Assembly (NCBI GenBank): GCA_033557465.1
Contig: CM066051.1
Location: forward strand, 102,215,026-102,279,025
From: Ichthyophis bannanicus
Lineage: Eukaryota > Chordata > Amphibia > Gymnophiona > Ichthyophiidae
Length of the DNA stretch: 64,000 bases
Direction: 5' to 3'
This document shows, piece by piece, positions 56,346 to 64,000 of this stretch. The number at the start of each line of letters is the position of its first letter. Within the stretch, counting starts at the first letter, position 1. The notes beneath the pieces were generated by a model that saw nothing but the letters and a program-made list of their open reading frames with translations, did not search any database and was not told where the DNA came from. The position numbers were made by a program, and so were the translations under genes.

Positions 56346-58410
56346 ACAGAAGGAAAGATTGCAGTGGAGAGAGAGAGGTTAAGAATATGAGAAATAGAAG
56401 GGACAAGAGATGAAAAGATGGCGCTAAGGAGGTGGGTGGGGAAGGGGTCAGAAGAGCAGGTAGTAGGTTTGGAGGAAGAGAGAAGGAGTGACGTTTCCTC
56501 ATCAGAGACCAGAGGGAAGGAAGAAAGGGTGGCAGAAGTTTGGGGAGGGGAGAAATGGGAAATAGGGGGGGGGGAAGAGGGGGAGGAGGGGAACTGGAGG
56601 ATGATTGTGTGGATTTTGTCATGGAAGTAGTTAGCCAAGGTTTGGGCAGAAAGGGAGGGAGGAATCAGGGGTGGAGGCACACTGAGGAGAGAATTGACTG
56701 TGCTAAAAAGAGACGACGAGGATTAGAGGAAAGAGAGTTAGTCAGATTGAGGAAGTAAATTTGTTTGAAAAGCGCAATGGCTGATTGGAAGGAGGAGAGT
56801 ATGAATTTAAAGTGGAGAAAGTCAGTATAAGAGCAGGATTTGAGCCAGGCACGCTCAGCAGAGCGGGCACAAGAGTGTAGAAAGCGGGCAATAGGGGAGA
56901 GCCAGGGCTGAGGAGAAGAACACTAACAGGACGGGGGATGAGGGGGGCAAAAGTATCAAGGGTGGAGGAGAATGCAGTGTTATAAGAGGTCACAGCCTCA
57001 TCAATAGAATTGGAAAGCAGAGTGGATGAAAGAGATAAGGAGGAGAGAGCTAAAGGATCAATGGCAAGAAGGTTTCTAAATAGGTTAGTGCAGACAGGAC
57101 GAGGCTGGGGTGGGGGATGATGAATAGTAAGGCTTAAAAGGTGGTGGTCAGATAAGGAAAGGACAGAGTTACAGAAATTGGAAGGTGAGCAGTAAGAGAA
57201 GAAAATTAAGTCAAGGCAGTGACCATGTCGGTGAGTGGGGGCAGTGGAACAGAGTTGAAGGTTATGTGAGGAGGTAAGGGAGAGAACTTTAAAGCAGGGG
57301 GATCAGAAGGGCTGTCAACATGAATGTTGAAGTCACCAAGAATAAGAGTGGAGAAGGAAGAGTGAAGAAAGGTAGAAAGTCAAGAATCAAAATCAGAAAG
57401 AAAAGTAGAGACGGAAATGTCAGGAGAATGATAGATAACAGCGACTCGGAGTGGAAGAGGAGAGAAGAGGCGGATGGAGTGGAATTCAAAGGAGAGAGGG
57501 GAATGAGAGTGAGGTGGCACGAGGGTCTGGAAGTGACAGGAGGGAGACAACAGAAAGCCAGTACCCCCATCGTGACCAGTAGGACGAGGAGTGTGGGAAA
57601 ACCTATAGCCGCCATGACATAGAGCGGCAATGGATGCAGTGTCATCAGAAAGAAACCAGGTCTCAGTTAGGGCAAAGAGCTGAAATAAGCGAGAAATAAA
57701 AAGGTCATGAACAAAAGCAAGTTTATTAGAGATAGAATGAACGTTCCATAAGGCACAAGAGAAGGGGAAGGCAGACAGGGAGAGAAGAGGAATCAGAACA
57801 AGGTTAGATAAGTTGTGAGAAGGCCTAGACCTAACGTGAGAGAAATAATTAGGGAGTGCAGGAAGCCTTAGTGAGCGAGAAGTACGTCTAGGGAGAACAG
57901 AACTAGGGAAGACATAGATAAGGTTCGCTAGATTACATAAAGGCCTCATTATAACAATATAAGACTTGGGAGTAACGTACCCGAAATGAGGAAGAAAGGA
58001 GGAGCAGAGTACGAAAGAGACAAGAAGGGCAAATCAAATGTGAATAAAGAATCAAATATAGGGATGGGAGCATATAGAATCAGCAGGTTAGGGAACACGA
58101 GAAAGTCACAAAATAGAGAGAGCATAGTTCAAGTTGCCCAGCATACCAGTGGAGTAGATGTCGTTGGAAGCGGCTAAGGTCCCGCGCCTAAGGGCCACGC
58201 CAAAGGGCATCTGTCATCAGGGTGCATTGACGTGGAGGCATAAGAAAAGGTGACTCTACAAGCAGGTTTTCTGGAGAACCCTGCCACTGAAGGGATGTGG
58301 TTAAATGGGCAGTGACCTGTATCCTGTACTGGAGATGGCCCAAGGCTTGCTTCCACTGGGAGGCAAGAGTCCACTGGGCTGTTTGCATATGTAGTGGGCA
58401 TGTGGAATGA

Positions 58411-58697
58411 CATTTATTTATTTATTTAGCTGTATTTATATCCCGCTTTTCACTGGGTCAAAGTGGTCAATTGGGGGATACATTTAACACGAGGGGATAT
58501 GAGACACATACACTAATACTTACAGGGAACATGGGCAATGGAGGGTTAAGTGGCTTGCCCAAGACCACAAGGAGTGCCTACAGGACTAGAAATCCCAGTC
58601 CCTCCGGCCTGAGATTGCTGTCCCCAGGTGGGACTTGAACCCCCGGCCCTCTGGCCTGAAGTACCTTGTCCTAACCACTAGACCACTCCTCCCTCCT
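58411..58697 (-). mobile_element. CORE/MIR-like SINE with a LINE family A tail
   Basis: On the minus strand the head and core match the other SINEs, up to CCCCCAATTG. The tail then reads CACTTTGACCCAGTGAAAAG then CGGGATATAAATACAG, which is the 3' terminus of LINE family A (3061-3095) and not the usual SINE tail. It splits the DIRS 2 reverse transcriptase region (HMASTVHV). Confidence 0.9.
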
Positions 58698-58902
58698 CGC
58701 ACATGTACTGTAGAGGCCATGTGTCCAAGAAGCTGCAGCATCTCTTGGGCTATCAGATGGTCTTGAAGGAGCATCTGGGATGCTAGTTCAACTAGACGAG
58801 CACAATGGAGTTGGGGCAGAAATACCCTGGACTGTTGGGTGTCAAGTAGGGTTTTGATAAACTCTAGTCTTTGAGTTTGAATGAACTGGGATTTTGGAAA
58901 AT

Positions 58903-59697
58903 TTATAAAAATCCCAAATGTTGTGGTACTGTGATGGTACGATGCAAGGAAAGCAGTAGCTCTTGGGAGGTGTCTGCCTTTATTAGCCAGTCATCTAAGT
59001 AAGGGAAGATGAATATATCCAGAGTTCTTAGATATGCAGCTACGACCGTCATGCATTTTGTGAAGACTCTTAGCGCAGAGGCGAGTCCGAAGGGAAGGAC
59101 TCTGTATTGATAATGTTTTCCCTGGAAGGTAAAGTGTAGATACTTCCTGTGACCTTGATGGATGAGGATATGTGCATACACTTCTTTTAGGTCTAGAGAA
59201 CAGATCCAGTCCTGACTTTGGAAGTAGGGAAGAAAAGTCCCGAGAGAGATCATCTTGAACTTTTCATGGACTAGAAACTTGTTGAGGTTTCTGAGTTCCA
59301 GAATGGGCCTGTACCCTCTGGTTTTCTTTGGAAGGAGAAAGTAGGGAGAGTAGAAGCCCATTCCCTGTTAGGATGTTGGGACATCTTCTATGGCACCCTG
59401 AGACAGAAGAGAGGACACCTCATCTTGTAGGAGAGCAGTGAGTGGGGGTTGCATTTGAAATTCACCCCTGAATGTGGAGGGGGACAGAGTTTGCAGATGA
59501 AGGCTGTACCCTCCTGAACTATGGTGAGTGTCCACTGCTCTGAGGAGATGAGGTGCCATCTGTAGGCTTAGTGACAGTCTGCTTGCTATGTGGAAGTATT
59601 TGAGCCCCTCCAGAGGCAGGGTGGCAATGTTCTCTAGGAAAGAGTAAAAAAAAACAGGCGCAGGCTGTGGCTGCACTGCTGGTTGAGATTTAGCCAC
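58903..59697 (-). pseudogene. DIRS 2 reverse transcriptase
   Basis: 59697-59368 and 59361-58903 are in one frame, with a stop at 59365-59367. Motifs are GYRPILELRNLNKFL, CSLDLKEVYAH, VLPFGLASALRVF and the catalytic FPYLDDWL. The aligned DIRS 1 copy has an Arg codon mutated to a stop where this copy keeps Arg. The thumb and RNase H junction lie beyond the SINE. Confidence 0.85.
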
Positions 59698-59713
59698 ATG
59701 TGGCTTCTTTTGT

Positions 59714-60478
59714 TTAGGAGGCTGCTTCTTCTTCTTCTGTGGGGCTTGACCCTGATACTGAGCAGCAGAGGATAAGAAGAAAAGAATCTCTTTTTCTTAT
59801 TGTAGAAGGAGTCTTCTTCCTAGCAGGGTCAGCTGTTACTCTGGACAGTCTCTTTAGAGTAGTATTTTCTGACTCTAATTGAGAGACCTTATCTTGCCAG
59901 TCTTTGCCAAAGAGGTTGTCCCCTGTACAAGGAATGTTGCCCAGCTTATCTTGAACCCACTGTTCAATATCTGAGGCCTGAAGCCATGCAATGAGATGTG
60001 CACTGATGCAAATTGCTGAGGCCCTGCTCATGCACTCAAAAGCATTGAAGGTAGCTCTATTGACAAACTTTGATACATTTTGGCTATGCTTAACTAGGGC
60101 ACAATAATCTGCCCGTTTGTCATCTGGGAAGAGTGGGGCAAAGGCTTTGAGATCCCTGGAGACCTCCTTCAGGAACATTCCCATATAGAGTATATAGGAG
60201 TTAATCCTAGCCGAGAGCATTGATGCTTGGAAACATCGACACCCAAAGGCATCGAGGGTTCTCGATTCCCTACCCAGAGGGTTAGAGGAGTGAGTCTTCG
60301 AGCTTTTGATTTGGTGCATAGCCAATTCCACCACCATGGAGTGGTGGGGAAGCTGTGGCTTTTGGAAGCCAGGACACTCTGGTACACAATACATGTTATC
60401 AAGATGTCTACTTTGGGGTGAGACCGTGAGAGGCATCTCCCACATATGGAGCATAAGGTCATGAAGGATGCGGTGCAC
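59714..60478 (-). pseudogene. DIRS 2 gag-like region
   Basis: A 254-codon frame with HSMVVELAMHQIKSSKTHSS, SMLSARINSYILYMGM, EQWVQDKLGNIPCTGDNLFG and a basic end (LKRLSRVTADPARKK). It resembles 10532-9828 of DIRS 1 along its length. The upstream part is separated by SINE insertions. Confidence 0.75.
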
Positions 60479-60524
60479 CAGTAAGGTGGCTGCTTCCTTA
60501 GATGCTGTTGGGTATTGGAGGATG

Positions 60525-61146
60525 GTTTATGGTTTAGGCATTTGATATACCGCCCTTTACTTATGCATCAGAGCGGTTTACATGTATATACTAACAGGCA
60601 CTGTTCCCTCTAAGCTGTGCGCGTGTGCGCGCGCACACACCTCGCCGAGCAAGCGCACATACTTTACAACAGAGCGCACAAAAATTGTGGTTCTGATTCT
60701 GATAGAAAACAACACAGACATCTTAAAATTTAAAAGTTGTGATTATAATTACTAGAAAATTCCTCTTCATTTAGTAATCGTCTATTTTCATTTGATTAAA
60801 ATCAATGTGGTGTACATACTGTATTCTGACATGTAGTCAAATTTTAAAGTATATAACTCTGAGCGTCGTTATGTGGTACACAAAAATTTAACCTTCCTTC
60901 AAAAGCTGCACAGCTGATATTTTATGCGCACACAGCCTACAGAAAATTAGAGGGAACATTGCTAACAGGTACTTTTTTTTAATTCCCTTGTCCCCAAAGG
61001 GCTCACAATCTAAGTGTACCTGAGCCATGGGACTAGAAACCCCAGTCCCTCCAGTCTGAGGTTACTTGTCCCCCATGCAGGAATTGAACCTCTGGCCCTC
61101 TGGCCTGAGGTAACCAGTCCCAACCACTGAGCCACTCCTCCCTCAA
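60525..61146 (-). mobile_element. SINE with a third type of LINE tail, split by a MITE
   Basis: On the minus strand: head with GCTCAGTGGTTGGGAC and a B-box-like GGTTCAATTCC, then text CTTAGATTGTGAGCCCTTTG typical of L2 3' UTRs, then the tail AAACCGCTCTGATGC... AAAGGGCGGTATATCAAA. A hAT MITE sits at 60599-60961. Confidence 0.75.
60599..60961. mobile_element. hAT-type MITE, 363 bp, with 8-bp target duplication
   Basis: Terminal inverted repeats CA(C/A)TGTTCCCTCTAA at both ends, 15 bp with one mismatch, flanked by perfect 8-bp duplications CTAACAGG (60591-60598 and 60962-60969). The 8-bp duplication identifies hAT. There is no coding sequence; it depended on a transposase in trans. It contains an alternating purine-pyrimidine run near 60616-60640. 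Confidence 0.93.
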
Positions 61147-61656
61147 TCTTGATCTCAGGATCTCTAATTCCTCCACCCTTGGCTCCTTCTCCGATGTCAC
61201 TGTGATACAGAGACTTTTGGCCAGGTCTCGAATGAATTCCTGAAAGACATGTCCTCCAGAGGTGACATGCACTGCTGTTGAGGTGGGGAAGGGTCCGAAG
61301 GAAGGTCCCGGGGCCCCCGTGAATCGAGTGACTCCACATTCAAATCAGGGGAATCTGAATCGGAGGACTTGAAGTATTGATGGTTATGGTGCTCACCCGA
61401 AACTAGATATCAGTTCCGATGTATCGGCCTCAGTGAGCTGCTTGGGCCCGGTACTGGTATCGGTAAGAGTTTCCAGGGAGGGCATGGGTGGGAGCGATGT
61501 CTATATCATCTGCAGCAGCCCCGATGTTGTACCAGGAACAGGTGTCAATGACGGTACCAGAACCGGTATCGACAGGGCGGTACCTGTAGTCAATAAGCCG
61601 GTCTTCCCAATCACCAGCTCCGTCGTCTCCAACTTATTCAAAATATCACCACCCGT

Positions 61657-61953
61657 CTTTATTTATTTATTTATTTAGACAGTTTTGTATACCGCCTTAT
61701 CCTTCAATCAAAGCGGTCACAACACAATTGGGGGATACATTTAACGCGCGGGGATATGAGACACATACATTAATACTTACAGGGAACATGGGCAATGGAG
61801 GGTTAAGTGACTTGCCCAAGACCACAAGGAGCATCTGTGGGACTAGAAACACCAGTCCTTCCGGCCCAAGGTTGCTGTCCTCTAGTGGGATTTGAACCTC
61901 CGACCTTCCGGCCTGAAGTACCTTGCCCCAACCACTAGGCTACTCCTCCCTCT
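61657..61953 (-). mobile_element. CORE/MIR-like SINE
   Basis: The same subfamily and tail as 53034-53332 (minus strand: GTAGCCTAGTGGTTGGGGC, GGTTCAAATCCC, GACCGCTTTGATTGAAGGAT, AAAT repeats at 61658-61676 on the plus strand). Confidence 0.92.
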
Positions 61954-61956
61954 GTA

Positions 61957-62606
61957 CCTCTTGTCACCCACTCCTCCCCCCTCGATCATATCATCCCTTG
62001 TCTTTCCACTCTTCATTGGCTCCCTATTAAGTTCCGGTTTATCTATAAAAATCTTATCATAACTCACAGAGTTCTTCACACAGGCACCCCCCAGTACTTA
62101 TCAGACCTTATCTACTACCAGCCCGCTCCTCGCCTCCACCATTCTGTTCATAGCAACCATCTTTTTCTTCCCTCCCCATCCCAGGCACATCTCAAACTTA
62201 CTCGTCACTCTGCTTTCTTTTCCCTAAGTCCTGCCCTATGGAATTCTTTCCCACACTCTCTCCGCACTGAACCCTCTTTTCCTCTTTTCAAAGCTCTACT
62301 GAAAAGTCATTTCTTTTCCCAGGCCTTTGATCTCCCTGTTATCACATGATGGTCCTGATGCCACACACTGCCTCCATCTCCCCTCACCCTATCACTCTCA
62401 CCCCCTGGTACTCCCCCCATTTCTGCGTTTATCTCTGCTCTTTTCTGTTCTCTCTTCACTCTCTCACTATTGCTTTCCTGTCAACCATTGGCGTTCTCTT
62501 CCTTCTTTGTTTCTTCCAGTAGCCATTATGTTCTTTGTTCTTTGTACACTGCTCTGATACTCCGGTTTGGGCGGTATATCAAGCCTTGCTAATAAATAAA
62601 TAAATA
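61957..62606 (+). mobile_element. L2-like LINE 3' fragment
   Basis: One frame gives LSTLHWLPIKFRFIYKNL, TPQYLSDLIYYQPAPR, ALWNSFPHSLR and FKALLKSHFFSQAF, with a stop near 62347. The 3' UTR ends CTGCTCTGATACTCC... GGGCGGTATATC and AAAT repeats. It lies next to the SINE above, inside DIRS 2. Confidence 0.85.
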
Positions 62607-62858
62607 TGGGTAATGGGGCTGCAAGTAGGGCTGCCAAGCTGCGCTCACTGGCCAGTATGCGCTGGTCTATCAAGGTTGCCAATGCTTGGGTACTGGTGAC
62701 GGGTATTTGCACTACCGACCCAGAGCATGGCACCAGTAGCTCTCCAGAGGTCGAGGCCTCGGGAGCATTCTGGAACCCCTAGGTGGTTTTGGAGGACAGG
62801 GCCTCCTGCCAGGGCTGTTAAGCAGGCCATCCACCTCCAAGGCAACCCCCAAGGGATC

Positions 62859-63170
62859 TCAATGCTTTGAGCAAGATCTTCCCCTGGAGGTGCCCGCAGA
62901 CTTTGATGCAGCCTTGTGCTTGGACTTTGAGGATACCCGAGATCCATGAGAGGAAGATGAAGCCCTTGATGAAGTGGACACCAACGATACTGCGTCCGAC
63001 GTGAAGAGTGCTCCTAATTTAGAAGCCCGGTTCTGTAGGCCTCTCCATGTCATTTTCTGGCAAAAGTAACAGTCCTTTGACTGGTGGTCTGTGACGAGGC
63101 ATTTTAGACACAAGTCATGTGTGTCAGTCACCGAGATGGTGCTGGCACACAGTGCATTTCTTGAAACCAC
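62859..63170 (-). pseudogene. DIRS 2 ORF1 N-terminal part
   Basis: About 100 codons with CLKCLVTDHQSKDCYFC, a cysteine-rich cluster that may be a zinc-binding motif, then a Ser/Lys/Arg-rich stretch. The position is just inside the right terminal repeat, as for ORF1 in DIRS 1, whose counterpart region near 11680-11730 also carries a Cys-His-rich reading (CDRCKKL) in the minus strand. Confidence 0.55.
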
Positions 63171-63414
63171 TAGTTGGTTTCTCCATACCTTCTATGTATG
63201 AAGAGTATGGTAGGCTGAAGGCCTAAAAAATCGTCGACGCCCAAATATTTTTTTTGTTGTTGTTGTTAGAGAAAATAAAGAAAGATAAAGAAAAGGATAA
63301 GGGAACCAGTGATGTCCTAGACAGTGCCAATGTCAATGGGAAGGCAGAGGCGCTATCCACAAAAAGCTTTCTGTGGTGACAGGATTTGATTCCTGCTGGC
63401 CCCACAGAAAACAA

Positions 63415-63585
63415 AGAACTGAGGAGAGGGAGTTGGGAAGGTGGGAAGGCAACCATGCAGGCGCAGTGGAGTGCTCCCAAAAGCTTTCCAAATGGACACT
63501 GGGGAGCCTTCCCGGGCAGGCTCCATTGTTACTGACATCACCCATATATTAAGACTACATTCCTGCTTGTTCCTGGAGATATTAA
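63415..63585 (-). repeat. DIRS 2 right inverted terminal repeat
   Basis: The counterpart of 51560-51730. The outer end TTCCTGGAGATATT is near 63571-63585, where the A-rich minisatellite resumes. Confidence 0.8.
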
Positions 63586-64000
63586 ACATCAGTAGAGAGA
63601 AATTAACTACTGATAATCAGAAACTAACAATTAGAGAGAAACTAAGCTGTTTTAACCATGAATAGGAAGAAATTAACCAGCGACAGTCAGAAACTAATCA
63701 ACAAAAGACAAACTAACCAGTGACAGACAGAAAGAAACCAGCAATAGAGAAAAATTAACCAGTGACAGACAGAAACTAACCAGTGAAAGTCAGAAATTAC
63801 CTAGCAATAGAGAGAAATTATGCAGACAGTCGGAAACTAAGCATCAATAGAGAGAAATTAACCAGTGATAGTCAGAAACTAACCAACAATAGAAAGAAAC
63901 TAACCAGTGACAGAAAGAAACCAGCAATAGAGAGGAACTAACCAGCAATAAAGAGAAATTAACCAGTGATAGAAACTAACCAACAATAAACAGAAACTAA
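63586..64000 (+). repeat. A-rich minisatellite, right part
   Basis: The same 21/42-bp units as 50610-51559 (AACTAACCAGTGACAGACAG, AATTAACCAGCAATAGAGAG), continuing beyond the window edge. The two parts were one array before DIRS element 2 arrived. Confidence 0.92.

Larger units (their letters stand above)
54134..58205 (-). mobile_element. L2-like LINE, about 4 kb, inserted in DIRS 2
   Basis: On the minus strand: 5' part from 58205, endonuclease start (57949-57380: ALWNVHSISNK, ALTETWFL, GGTGFLL), degraded middle, reverse transcriptase (55575-54994: [38 protein letters not shown], catalytic LYADDSQ), C-terminus (54997-54332: SRLDYCNVLLAGLP, LVSLHWLPIRLHIQFK, FAWNSLP), 3' UTR with AAGCGCT and an (ATT)n tail at 54137-54161. 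GCAT at both borders may be a short target duplication. Another LINE tail is nested at 55740-56345. It is the longest L2-like copy here. Confidence 0.88.
51560..63585 (-). mobile_element. DIRS-type retrotransposon 2, with nested insertions
   Basis: The same family as DIRS element 1. Its own sequence is about 5.8 kb once the insertions are subtracted (SINEs at 53034, 58411, 60525 and 61657; the L2-like LINE at 54134; the L2-like tail at 61957). Order on the minus strand: right terminal repeat, ORF1 N-part, gag-like region, reverse transcriptase, RNase H, recombinase, internal complementary region (51805-51893), left terminal repeat. All genes are broken. It inserted into the A-rich minisatellite. 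Confidence 0.88.

Noticed and set aside
56311..56680. Ser/Pro/Leu-rich minus-strand frames at 56.3-56.7 kb
   Set aside because: They are low-complexity translations of a CT-rich stretch in the decayed L2-like ORF2, not a separate gene.

Overview
The window is vertebrate nuclear DNA. Four splice-bounded exons on the minus strand encode the start of homologous domain III of a neuronal P/Q-type voltage-gated calcium channel alpha-1 subunit, best matched by CACNA1A. Everything else is intron, almost all of it repeats. The repeat mix (DIRS tyrosine-recombinase elements, CR1, L2-like, RTE and L1 LINEs, CORE/MIR-like SINEs, a Penelope-like remnant and a hAT MITE) argues against a mammal or bird. It suggests a large-genome tetrapod such as an amphibian; a caecilian would fit, but that is inference.

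Layout of the host gene, in transcription order (right to left): the intron upstream of exon A (64000-50165), exon A (50164-50029, 136 bp), a 650-bp intron, exon B (49378-49249, 130 bp), a 43.9-kb intron, exon C (5376-5317, 60 bp), a 737-bp intron, exon D (4579-4473, 107 bp), then the next intron running off the window. The exons join in one reading frame across all three introns.

Layout by region: 1-3140, LINE remnants. 3145-5800, the short host introns and exons C and D. 5805-12215, an L2-like LINE tail split by a 5.7-kb DIRS element with terminal inverted repeats, an internal complementary region and an uninterrupted tyrosine recombinase frame. 13.3-18.6 kb, a SINE and two adjacent CR1 LINEs. 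18.8-24.4 kb, a MITE-like repeat, an L1 and several L2-like fragments. 24.4-28.7 kb, a degraded CR1 carrying an inverted Penelope-like pair with two hammerhead-ribozyme-like motifs, then an RTE LINE inside a MITE-like repeat. 29.93-49.0 kb, a 19-kb array of a 68-bp minisatellite, about 280 units, ending 250 bp from exon B. 50.6-64.0 kb, an A-rich minisatellite with about 21-bp units, split by a second DIRS element that itself hosts an L2-like LINE, four SINEs, a hAT MITE and further LINE tails.

Three signals stand out. One is the hammerhead-like pair at 25.7-26.05 kb, whose departures from a working core are mostly explained by CpG decay. The second is the 68-bp array, whose commonest unit variants all fall at three CpG sites. 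The third is the recurring 3' hairpin (CCGC...GCGGTATA then AAAT repeats) shared by several LINE families and swapped between SINE subfamilies.
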